From Paenibacillus radicis (ex Xue et al. 2023) (GTDB lineage Bacteria > Bacillota > Bacilli > Paenibacillales > NBRC-103111), in contig NZ_JANQBD010000008.1 of the NCBI RefSeq assembly GCF_024722015.1, forward strand, positions 1 to 64,000: 64,000 nt of DNA, in the 5' to 3' direction. A program made the position numbers and the translations under genes. Positions 40,896-48,976 of the stretch are shown in pieces. How positions within the stretch are numbered: position 1 is the stretch's first letter; every line of letters begins with the position of its first letter. The notes below the pieces were generated by a model that saw only the letters and a program-made list of their open reading frames with translations, did not search any database and was not told the DNA's origin.

Positions 40896-43287
40896 GGATC
40901 GTCCTCCAGATCATCTCGGGAGTCAGAGGCAGATGATTAAGCTCAATTCCAGCGGCGATGGACAGGCAATTTGCCAATGCTGCGGGCATTCCTATTAAGC
41001 CATGCTCACCGATTCCGCGTAATCCGTAAGGCGCTTCCAAATGAGGCGTCTCGACGAAATCAACCAAGTACTCTGGTTGCTCTCCATAACGAATTAATTT
41101 ATAGGTTCTAAATTGTGGATTTAATACAGCACCTTTGTCATTGAATAAAAAAGCTTCCCGGCTTGCAAAACTTAAGCCCATACTCATAGCACCTGTGATT
41201 TGGCTGCGGGCCAATTCGGGATTGATCACCTTGCCGGCATCGATGACTGTTGCCGCTTTAACGATTTTGTATGTATATTCTCTCGTATTCAATTCCACTT
41301 CTACCGCTTGAGCGCCTACCGTCCATTCCGGACCGGGATTTCCTTTACCGGTTTCGGGATCTAATGGTGTTAAATTACGCATCGCATAGCTCCCTCGTCC
41401 GATGACTTGACCACCAATGGTATTCCCATTTGGAGAATTGAAGCCGTTAGCGATTTTTTCAATTGCTATCCCCCTATCAGGGCGATTTTTAAAGAAAACC
41501 TTGCCCGCTCCGACGTCCAAGTCTGTCGGTGAGCATTGCAATACGATTGCAGCTATGTTTTTTAACTGTACGATGGCATCGTCGGCCGCATTCAGAATCG
41601 CATTGCCAACTAAGAAGGTACTGCGGCTCGCTACCGTTTTCCAATGATAGGGATCGGTACCGGTGTTGACTTCCGCAGAGATATGTATCATCTGATCATC
41701 CATGTGCAACCGTTCGGCCAAAAGTTGAGTCAGCGACGTCCTTGTACCCTGGCCGATTTCTACTGCACCACAAAGCAGATTAACGCTTCCATCGGGATTA
41801 AATGCGATAACAGCTCCTGCTCCTGCATCTGTCGGCGTACTTGAGTTTTTCCAGAAACAGCATATCCCCTTCGCCTTGATGAGATGGCCTTCGATTTCAC
41901 GTGGCAGATGGTCGTCCCAATGGATTAATGTTTTCAATTTTGCAATGCACATCGGCAAATCGCCCAGATTACTTCTATCCAGTAAAGTTTGTGTCGGGGA
42001 TGTATCCCCTACCCCTATCGCATTATAAAAACGAAATTCCAAAGGATCCATACCCACTCGACCCGCCAATAGATCCATCGCTCTTTCTATGACGAATGTC
42101 AGTTCCGGATGGCCGAATCCTCGAAATGAAGTCGAATAAGGATGGTTCGTATACATGCATAAAGAGTCGCAATGAACGTTATCGATACGATACGGTCCCG
42201 TGCAATCGGCGGCTCCAGCTCGGCTCATAACCGCACCTCGATCTGAATATGCCCCGCCATCAAACAGATGCAAAATTTCGACGGCCATTATTTTCCCTTC
42301 TTGAGTGCAGCCAAGCTTGATTTTAGCATCCAACCCGATATGGACTGGAGAAGAGATCATGTCCACCTCACGGGAATTCACCAATTTTACAGTTCTTCCT
42401 CCTACCGCACGGGAAGCTAAAAAAGCAAGAAATTCCATTTGAATCGCAGCTTTTCCACCAAAACTACCTCCGACAAGAGGCGTGTGAACGATCACTTTAT
42501 GAAGCGGAATATGAAACGATTGGCTGATTGCTCTTCGGATAACAAAGGGCGATTGTGAGGCGGAATGGATGACTGCTCTTCCGTCAGGTAAAATCTGTGC
42601 CGTACAGCAACGTACTTCCATTGCAGCGTGATCTGATTGCGGTAAAGTGACCTCGACCTCAATGGTATGATCGCTATTCTTCCATCCTTCTTCCATATTC
42701 CCCTTGCGTATTTTTGTTCGGTTGGCGATATTAGTTCCCGGCTCCGGGTAAACATCTTCGCTCCGCTTATACTCGGCAAGATGCTCATGTATGATTGGAG
42801 CATTTTTCTGAAATGCATCGCTTGGAGAAAGGACAGCTGGTAAAAGATCATATTCCACTTTGATTTGGAGAGCCGCCATTTCTGCAATATACTCTTGTTC
42901 CGCGACAACAAGGGCGACGGGCTCGCCATAATATCTCACTTTATCAATTGCAATTGGTGGACGGTCAGCCAATGGCGACCCGGTCAAATTCGGGTAATTT
43001 TGTCCAGTTATGACCGCCCTTACACCCGGAATTTTCATGGCTTCGGACGAATCAATTGATTTTATTTTAGCGTGAGCATGTGGACTGATAGCGATTTTGG
43101 CATGTAGTAGCCCTGGGTTTGTGATATCATTCATATACTTGGCTGTCCCTGTAACTTTCTCCCATGTTTCCTTTCTGGGAACGCTTTTCCCAACCGATTG
43201 ACTGATCTTGACCCCCTCCATTTCCCAAATGATCTTGCAACGTTCAAATTCTTCATAGCCTATATATATACAGGACTCGTTGTCCAT
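40882..43287 (-). CDS. pucD: Xanthine dehydrogenase molybdopterin-binding subunit
   Basis: 801 aa as drawn. The a/b-hammerhead domain lies near 35-140 (VTGTAKYMNDITNPGLLHAK); the Mo-binding domains follow (GGSFGGKAAIQMEFLAFLAS, YSTSFRGFGHPELTFVIERA). The active-site Glu is in GIGEHGLIGMPAALANCLS. It oxidises hypoxanthine/xanthine or a related purine. The start is uncertain: the ATG at 43287 lacks a ribosome binding site, while 43221 or a nearby codon by GGAGGGGG may be used. First gene of the five-gene cluster. Confidence 0.92.
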   Translation of the reverse strand: MDNESCIYIGYEEFERCKIIWEMEGVKISQSVGKSVPRKETWEKVTGTAKYMNDITNPGLLHAKIAISPHAHAKIKSIDSSEAMKIPGVRAVITGQNYPNLTGSPLADRPPIAIDKVRYYGEPVALVVAEQEYIAEMAALQIKVEYDLLPAVLSPSDAFQKNAPIIHEHLAEYKRSEDVYPEPGTNIANRTKIRKGNMEEGWKNSDHTIEVEVTLPQSDHAAMEVRCCTAQILPDGRAVIHSASQSPFVIRRAISQSFHIPLHKVIVHTPLVGGSFGGKAAIQMEFLAFLASRAVGGRTVKLVNSREVDMISSPVHIGLDAKIKLGCTQEGKIMAVEILHLFDGGAYSDRGAVMSRAGAADCTGPYRIDNVHCDSLCMYTNHPYSTSFRGFGHPELTFVIERAMDLLAGRVGMDPLEFRFYNAIGVGDTSPTQTLLDRSNLGDLPMCIAKLKTLIHWDDHLPREIEGHLIKAKGICCFWKNSSTPTDAGAGAVIAFNPDGSVNLLCGAVEIGQGTRTSLTQLLAERLHMDDQMIHISAEVNTGTDPYHWKTVASRSTFLVGNAILNAADDAIVQLKNIAAIVLQCSPTDLDVGAGKVFFKNRPDRGIAIEKIANGFNSPNGNTIGGQVIGRGSYAMRNLTPLDPETGKGNPGPEWTVGAQAVEVELNTREYTYKIVKAATVIDAGKVINPELARSQITGAMSMGLSFASREAFLFNDKGAVLNPQFRTYKLIRYGEQPEYLVDFVETPHLEAPYGLRGIGEHGLIGMPAALANCLSIAAGIELNHLPLTPEMIWRTIHDSV

Positions 43288-43349
43288 ATTATTTATTTTA
43301 AAGAACGAACCTCCATCATTAGGACAACCTACATCACTGGTAATGACAT

Positions 43350-43425
43350 TAAACTGCCCATTACTTAAATAAATAAAAGAGAATTACCGCGAAAGCAAGC
43401 CCCTCAACCTCATTGCTCATGTATA
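43350..43425. repeat. Degenerate hairpin intergenic repeat
   Basis: AAACTGCCCATTACTTAAAT with AGAGAATTACCGCGAAAGCAAGCCCCTC, a decayed relative of the GAGGAGTTGCC subtype at 129 and 25232. It lies between the multicopper oxidase and the xanthine dehydrogenase promoter. Confidence 0.5.
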
Positions 43426-43452
43426 ATAAAAGTTTAAGAAAAACACATCAAA

Positions 43453-45033
43453 TCATTGATACCGTGAAGGGTAAAACAATCTCATTAATAAATTTTTAAG
43501 TCCATTTTTTTTCTTCAGGATTTCAAATGGTCGCATCATCTCGTAATCTTCATGTTCAAGCATGTGACAATGCCATACAAAAAGACCAACGAAAGGATCA
43601 AATTTCGCGATAAAAGAGGTAACGTAACCAGCGGGAGCACGAATCGTATCTTTAAATCCCCTTTCATTCGGATCAGGAGGAGTTGCCTGTCCTATAAACT
43701 TGAGTACTCCTGAGGCTTGGTAAAGAGCAACGTCGAAAGGCTGGCGCTCTAGAATTTGCATATCAACGACATGTAGATGTATGGGGTGATCATCAGCCGA
43801 CAGATTTAGTAATCGCCATATCTCAACAGTTCCTAAGTCCATTTTCTCGGATATACGATCATTCCACATTTTACCGTCAAGTAAATTCAACGATCTTCCA
43901 TACTTATCCTCCACCCTAACGAGTGTTAGATCTCTTGTTTTTGTTGCCATCTCTCTAGAAAGGAAATCAATTTTCGTTAATTGATCCGGAAGTGAACTAG
44001 TATCTTTGCCTTTTAACGGAGTAGTTACTCTAAACTGCAACACATCGGTTGTTTCGGGGGAGGCACCTTTGAAGACATTTTTAAGAATGACCGTCTTGCC
44101 GTAGGATCGAGAAAAATCAACTATCACATCCGCACGTTCGGTCGTTAGAAGGAGGATCTCATTCATTATCACTGGTTTCTCCAATAATCCGCGATCGGTT
44201 CCAATTTGATAAAATGGCTGTCCAGAGTCCAGTTTGAATGTCATGGCTCGACTATTACAGTAATTTAACATACGAAATCGGTATTTTCTCGGCTCTACTT
44301 CAAGATAGGGGGAGACTTTGCCGTTTACCAAAATGTAATCCGCGTCAAAAGGTGTGACGATTGAAGGATAAGGAAGACGATGATTGTCTTTATCAGGAGT
44401 ATCGGGGTAAAAGAGTGAGCCATCCGGGTTAAACGAGCGATCCTGAATCATAAGAGGGAATTCATATTTTCCCGTCGGTAGATTCAGGGATTGTTCATGC
44501 TCATCACGAATGATAAAAAAACCTCCAAGTCCCGCATAATTGTTCAATCTTGTAATGCCCATTGTGTGGTCATGATAAAATAACGTAGTGGCTTCAAGGT
44601 TGGGATACTCGCATACTTTTCTTTGAAACATGGGTCCTGTTTGTTCAAAATTTCTCGTAAACCAAGCATCAGGGTATCCATCACTATGGTCATGCTGTTT
44701 TCCACCGTGTAAATGAACCACAGTCCTAACCTGTGGAATTGTTTTTTCTGCACCATGTATGGTCGTATCGATGGGGAGAAAATGCTTTTTGGGCAGATCA
44801 TTTATCCATTTGACATATGTCGTTTGATCCTTCATCACGTCGAAAGTAGGGCCAGGGTACATTCCGTTGTAGCCCCATAAACGGGTAGGCTTTAGATCAC
44901 GATGTAGTTTTTGGGTAAATTCCCTCATGGTCACTTCATAATACGAACCTTTCTTGTGTCGTTTGATCGGGGAAATGGTTTTTGGAATCGGCAGTTTATC
45001 GACGAATTTTTGGAGTCTTACTTTTACGGGCAT
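43453..45033 (-). CDS. cotA: CotA-like multicopper oxidase (laccase)
   Basis: 526 aa, close to the about 513 residues of B. subtilis CotA, a spore outer-coat laccase with bilirubin-oxidase activity. Copper sites: VVHLHGGKQHDHSDG, TLFYHDHTMGITRLN, DHPIHLHVVDMQ and VWHCHMLEHEDYEMMRP; the last holds the type-1 His, Cys, His and an axial Met. N-terminus (LQKFVDKLPIPKTISPI) matches the CotA type, and there is no signal peptide, as expected for a coat protein. GAGGAGGT precedes the ATG. Confidence 0.92.
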   Translation of the reverse strand: MPVKVRLQKFVDKLPIPKTISPIKRHKKGSYYEVTMREFTQKLHRDLKPTRLWGYNGMYPGPTFDVMKDQTTYVKWINDLPKKHFLPIDTTIHGAEKTIPQVRTVVHLHGGKQHDHSDGYPDAWFTRNFEQTGPMFQRKVCEYPNLEATTLFYHDHTMGITRLNNYAGLGGFFIIRDEHEQSLNLPTGKYEFPLMIQDRSFNPDGSLFYPDTPDKDNHRLPYPSIVTPFDADYILVNGKVSPYLEVEPRKYRFRMLNYCNSRAMTFKLDSGQPFYQIGTDRGLLEKPVIMNEILLLTTERADVIVDFSRSYGKTVILKNVFKGASPETTDVLQFRVTTPLKGKDTSSLPDQLTKIDFLSREMATKTRDLTLVRVEDKYGRSLNLLDGKMWNDRISEKMDLGTVEIWRLLNLSADDHPIHLHVVDMQILERQPFDVALYQASGVLKFIGQATPPDPNERGFKDTIRAPAGYVTSFIAKFDPFVGLFVWHCHMLEHEDYEMMRPFEILKKKNGLKNLLMRLFYPSRYQ

Positions 45034-45123
45034 ATGAGTATAGACCTCCTCATGGTTAATACCTTAAGAAAGCATATGAACAACAAATGTCCCACTATGT
45101 TTAATTTTGGATTTTTCCTTAAT

Positions 45124-45236
45124 CTATTCCCTAAAAATTTGTACAATATCTCCAAGTGCTATTTCAGGCTCATTGGGATCCGTATCAGCTACGATCATTC
45201 GACTATTCACAGCTAGAATATCCAGTTCCAATTTTG
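45124..45236 (-). pseudogene. C-terminal fragment of an unidentified gene, fused to the IS110 remnant
   Basis: KLELDILAVNSRMIVADTDP followed by NEPEIALGDIVQIFRE ends at a stop at 45124. It has good protein-like composition but no start; the frame begins where IS110 similarity ends. Family not recognised. Confidence 0.4.
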
Positions 45237-45491
45237 CGTTTAGAAAGAACAATTCCGCGAAAATTTCGTTGCCTATGCGACATGGGCATCCTTCGCCATG
45301 TCGATATCAATTACTAAGTGAGTTGTAGTAATACGTTCTATCCGTTGATTTTGTTCGTCTGATTGCTTAAACTTCATAATAAGAGCGCCTCCTTGATGGT
45401 GTTGGGTTTCAAACCCTTGGACAAACCCATCATACCGAGGCGATCCTTTTTTGACAAAGACCATTTCTTAGGTCCTACAGGAAGGTTCAAG
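45237..45491 (-). mobile_element. Truncated IS110-family element (5' end and transposase N-terminus)
   Basis: The noncoding end 45378-45491 matches 15-128. From the ATG at 45377 the frame reads MKFKQSDEQNQRIERI then LVIDIDMAKDAHVA, after which CAG has become TAG and one A is inserted; the IS110 motif NFRGIVLSKRK resumes in the next frame. Similarity ends near 45240, so most of the transposase is deleted. The outer boundary abuts a hairpin repeat at 45492, as in copy 1. Confidence 0.8.
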
Positions 45492-45560
45492 GCTGCCGAT
45501 TCATGCCGGCAGCCTCGTCTTAGTTTCTTTTATTAAACAAACGTTCGCCGTTAGTTGAAC
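45492..45560. repeat. Hairpin intergenic repeat, left part replaced by IS110
   Basis: GGCTGCCGATTCATGCCGGC then AGCC, followed by TTTTATTAAACAAACGTTCG and CCGTTAGTTGAACG. The left arm has lost its outer bases to the IS110 end. Confidence 0.75.
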
Positions 45561-45607
45561 GAATGCTTGTTAAGATTTGGGTGACAACTTCTTCGTACTT
45601 ATCTTGG

Positions 45608-46114
45608 TTAAGAATGGGCTGACAAATATTCTTCGAGCTGATCGAAAGTTCCTCGGAAGCCCTCATGCATTGATTCGAACATGCCTTCAAAAAAGCTTCT
45701 CTCTTCCTCAGTTGCGTTGAACGGTCCGCTGCACAAGGTCATTGTGGTATTACCGTTATTTTCACTAAAGGTTACCGCATTGCGTATTTCCAGCGGGATC
45801 AAATCGCTAAATGGAGCCCGGACAATGTTGCCCGCCTCATCTGAAAAGCTGTTGAGCCAGACAATCTTTTCGAAAGCTTCGATTTCCTGATACACAAATT
45901 TACCCCACATTTGATTACCATCAGGAGATTGCATGTTGTAGTGGAAAAAACCGCCCGGACGGAAATCCAATTGCGCGACACTTATTTCAAATCCTTTCGG
46001 TCCCCACCATCGCTTCAGATGTTCGACTTCGGACCATGCTTTGAATACAAGCTTGCGCGGCGCATTGAGTACACGTGTTATGACTAACTCCTTACCTTCC
46101 GATTTCACTGTCAT
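45608..46114 (-). CDS. SRPBCC/AHSA1-domain protein
   Basis: 168 aa from the ATG at 46114, seven bases after GGAGG. The START-like helix-grip fold of the Aha1/CalC group: VITRVLNAPRKLVFKAWSEV then HLKRWWGPKGF, central DFRPGGFFHYNMQSPDGNQM, and C-terminal GMFESMHEGFRGTFDQLEEY. Such proteins usually bind hydrophobic ligands and are often next to an ArsR regulator, which is absent here. Cytoplasmic; role unknown. Confidence 0.9.
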   Translation of the reverse strand: MTVKSEGKELVITRVLNAPRKLVFKAWSEVEHLKRWWGPKGFEISVAQLDFRPGGFFHYNMQSPDGNQMWGKFVYQEIEAFEKIVWLNSFSDEAGNIVRAPFSDLIPLEIRNAVTFSENNGNTTMTLCSGPFNATEEERSFFEGMFESMHEGFRGTFDQLEEYLSAHS

Positions 46115-46250
46115 ATCCATTCCTCCATTACTCAATATAAACCCTTGATTAAAATATACCTCAATTAGAATATTCCGGTCAAGGAATATTAATATGCGTA
46201 ATAAAGGGGTACCATTCTTTACCGGAATTATTCTTCAATTAAGTAGAGTA
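46115..46250. other. Promoter region of the SRPBCC gene and intron flank
   Basis: A/T-rich upstream region of the gene at 46114; no gene seen. The group II intron 3' end begins at about 46251. Confidence 0.3.
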
Positions 46251-46325
46251 AAGGGCTGGAAATGCCAGCCCCTCCTCGTCAAACCGGACGTGCGGTTTTC
46301 CCGCATACGGCTTTCCGACGTTCTT
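46251..46325 (-). ncRNA. Group II intron 3' end: domains V and VI remnant
   Basis: On the minus strand AAGCCGTATGCGG, GAAA tetraloop, ACCGCACGTCCGGTTT forms the 33-34 nt domain V hairpin with the catalytic AGC and the two-base CG bulge. It is followed by GGGGCTGG...CCAGCCC, a domain VI-like stem, and TTTAC, matching an intron 3' end. The rest of the ribozyme is absent on this strand. Confidence 0.7.
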
Positions 46326-46381
46326 CATCTAGGGCAGTACGGTTTTTTCCATGTGCATAATGTTTTCAGTCCTGTATACTG

Positions 46382-46561
46382 AATCCTATGATCCAAGGAT
46401 GGCGTAACTTCTACGCTCATCAGGAAGTGGATCGAAGTATGGCAAACCGCTTCCTTGCGAAAGTGGACTGGTACATCCTGAGGAGATTGAGACTGTTTTG
46501 GAATAACAAACACTGGAAGCGCAAGCGGAATTGGTCGGAGATGCATATTCTGCTTCAACGT
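46382..46561 (+). pseudogene. C-terminal fragment of a group II intron maturase
   Basis: NPMIQGWRNFYAHQEVDRSM, then KVDWYILRRLRLFW and a basic tail (KHWKRKRNWSEMH): the usual maturase/thumb end of an intron-encoded reverse transcriptase. The reverse transcriptase core is missing. It runs opposite to the domain V remnant 60 bp away. Confidence 0.65.
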
Positions 46562-46653
46562 GCACTGCCCATTAGCGTAACGCGGCTGCCGATCGATGTC
46601 GGCAGCCGCGTCTTGGTTGCTTATTACGTTGACGTTCTCCGATAGTTTAGCGA
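46560..46653. repeat. Hairpin intergenic repeat
   Basis: CTGCCCATTAGCGTAACGCG, GCGGCTGCCG...CGGCAGCCGCG stem, then TTGCTTATTACGTTGACGTT and CTCCGATAGTTTAGCGACG. A full-length member that cuts off the maturase fragment. Confidence 0.8.
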
Positions 46654-46666
46654 CGACACCTGTTAA

Positions 46667-46815
46667 TTAAGCACGAAATAGAATATCAATATCCCCATCT
46701 TCAAATCCAATTCCAATTGTAGATGCATTTTTGAGGATGTTTGGATACTAAAATAGTCGGTACAAGCCCAATCTGAGTCATTCTCATCGAATTCATCTGA
46801 ACCAATTAATTCTTT
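46667..46815 (-). pseudogene. Frameshifted C-terminal gene fragment
   Basis: KELIGSDEFDENDSDWACTD in one frame and ASTIGIGFEDGDIDILFRA, ending at 46667, in another read as one protein tail. A further protein-like stretch in a third frame (VYGFKWTQPINQPSQQAAN) lies at about 46840-46920. Family not recognised. Nothing else is seen between 46654 and 47025. Confidence 0.45.
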
Positions 46816-47025
46816 ACGGCCCTACCCGCTCCTTTTTTCTTAGTTGATCCGGCCGGACTTGCATTCGCTGCCTGCTGGCTAGGCTGGTTTATTGGTTGGG
46901 TCCATTTGAAGCCATAGACATTGCACACTGTGGCCCCCCCCTGTGCCGAATGATCGACCTAAGATCGTTTCCTATAAGCAGTGGTATCCACCCAGATGCG
47001 TTCGATTAAGCTGCTCCCGGCATGG

Positions 47026-48972
47026 TTATACCGATGCGGGGAACACCGCCGGTGCGCCATATGGCGGCATCATCGGCGACGTTGAAGCATCGCTGCCAGT
47101 CCAAATCATGATCTTTGCACTCATGCCTGTTGTATCGGCGGGTAATGTGAAGCCTGTCAGAGAAAGGTCTTGTGAATCGCTGTAGCCGGCTACCGTGGCT
47201 GTTGCTTGTGAAGCATTCACCATATTGCCGCTGCTGTCGTAAAGCGCCAAGATGACAACATAATCTTGGGAGGTTGACGTTCCGTTGCGAAGGCTGACTT
47301 GAGCCGTTAGCTGTTGTCCCGGTGTAAGGGCTGTTGGGTTCACGTTACCGCCTGCCATAAAGCTGGAGGCAGCAAAATTTTTAGCAAAGTTAGACGGAGT
47401 CGTATAACCTGGATTTTGTGTAGAATTAGGTGTGAAATTAAATGTTGAAAGCGACAAAGGAACGCCGTGTACTGAAACATTTTCAAACCGGATGCGGTCG
47501 AAGCCGTAGATACCGGTATCCAGATTGGTTAAGCTTTCATTATTGACGAGATTGGGTTGGGTCATCGAGTTAAGGACTTTAATGTTTCTGAAGGTAATAT
47601 CTTTAATATTTCCTCCACCCGTCTGGTTTGTATTATACGAAGTTTTAACGAACCACAGCTGGAATAATCTGCCGTCGGAATTATCGATAGTGAAATTTTC
47701 AAAGACATAATTGGAAAGCAATCCAATGCCTCCGTGGACAGAGTTAAAAATCCCCTTAGTCTGGTTGGTCATATTGCCCAGGATGTGTTCGCAGCGAATG
47801 ATATCTACATTACTGACGTGATTGTTGGAGGTGGGAACAGATACATTCCATGTCAGCTGCATGGGCGCACCGTTTACTTCCTGCCAAATCACAATATTGT
47901 TAATGGTCATATTCGAAAAATATAACTTTATCGTATCATCATTGACTTTGAAGAAGCAGTTTTCAGCTGTGGAATTACCTCCTAAAAGCAAACCGTCCGT
48001 ATTAAAAAACCATCCGATGACATTTACGTTTCTTACCTCATTATGATTGCCTGTAAAACGCATGTTGGTCCATGAGGAGTCGGAAATCGTAATCCCCTCA
48101 ATCTTGAGGTTGGAATCACCGTCGTTAACAAATTGGATGGAATGCTGATACTTATGAGGATACTTGAGATCGCCGTTATATCCGGCGCCTGATAGTATTC
48201 CGCGTCCACGAATGGTTATATTGGTTTTATCCATTTCGTTAATATAACCGTGAACAAATGCCCCGCCTGCGATATACACGGTTTGTCCCGAGTTCACATG
48301 AAGCTGGCCGCTGGGCTGGCCCGCTGGGGTCAGCGTCGTGTCCAGAATTGGCCGCCCTAGACTGTCCACATTATTGGTAGTGGCACTATGGTATCCCGGA
48401 CCAATGTAAATGACATTAGGATCGGTGGGTGATGGTACATCTTGCTCTAACTCATCTGCAAAAATAAGCAGAGGATTTTTAATGGATACTGCACCGGTGT
48501 TCTGATTCATGATTCCGTTCATTTCCACAGATAATTTCGCAGGATGATCGATCGTAAAGGTTACCGTATTCCCGCCTGGAGTGAAGGTTGGCGTAATGCC
48601 TAACCTGGCAGGCAAAATCTGGCACGTGTTAATGCCTTCGGGTAGTAGTGAGGTGACCGTTACCGTAACGGGTCCTGAAAAGGAAAAGGTACTCCATGAA
48701 GTATCGTCTTCGTAGATGGCAGAAGCACCGTCACCGCTTGCTCTATCATTTTTGGAATAATATACAAAGCTGTTTTGGACAGCTTCTCCGCTTTGACTGA
48801 CACTCACCGTATAATTAGGGGAGGCTGTCATTTGTACAGGTACTTGTACTTGTGCTGAAGGATCGTTCGGGTTGTAAGTAACGACACTTGCGTGCACCGT
48901 TGTCTTGCCGAAACAAATAACTGCAACACAAAATAGGGTTAACGTGAAAAGGATTTGCGCCAAATTTCTCAT
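47026..48972 (-). CDS. Secreted GH49-like right-handed beta-helix glycoside hydrolase
   Basis: 648 aa from the ATG at 48972 (GAGAGG upstream). Signal peptide about 1-28. An N-terminal beta-sandwich (about 30-190) precedes a beta-helix (about 190-520) as in GH49 dextranases and isopullulanases. NTDGLLLGG and NDDTIKLYFSN give Asp326, Asp345 and Asp346, the same 19/20 spacing as Asp376/395/396 of fungal Dex49A. The C-terminal 90 residues are a beta-domain (LTPGQQLTAQVSLRNGTSTS). With two sulfatases in the locus the substrate may be a sulfated glycan rather than dextran (inference). It starts 4 bp after the upstream gene's stop. Confidence 0.8.
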   Translation of the reverse strand: MRNLAQILFTLTLFCVAVICFGKTTVHASVVTYNPNDPSAQVQVPVQMTASPNYTVSVSQSGEAVQNSFVYYSKNDRASGDGASAIYEDDTSWSTFSFSGPVTVTVTSLLPEGINTCQILPARLGITPTFTPGGNTVTFTIDHPAKLSVEMNGIMNQNTGAVSIKNPLLIFADELEQDVPSPTDPNVIYIGPGYHSATTNNVDSLGRPILDTTLTPAGQPSGQLHVNSGQTVYIAGGAFVHGYINEMDKTNITIRGRGILSGAGYNGDLKYPHKYQHSIQFVNDGDSNLKIEGITISDSSWTNMRFTGNHNEVRNVNVIGWFFNTDGLLLGGNSTAENCFFKVNDDTIKLYFSNMTINNIVIWQEVNGAPMQLTWNVSVPTSNNHVSNVDIIRCEHILGNMTNQTKGIFNSVHGGIGLLSNYVFENFTIDNSDGRLFQLWFVKTSYNTNQTGGGNIKDITFRNIKVLNSMTQPNLVNNESLTNLDTGIYGFDRIRFENVSVHGVPLSLSTFNFTPNSTQNPGYTTPSNFAKNFAASSFMAGGNVNPTALTPGQQLTAQVSLRNGTSTSQDYVVILALYDSSGNMVNASQATATVAGYSDSQDLSLTGFTLPADTTGMSAKIMIWTGSDASTSPMMPPYGAPAVFPASV

Positions 48973-48976
48973 AAAG

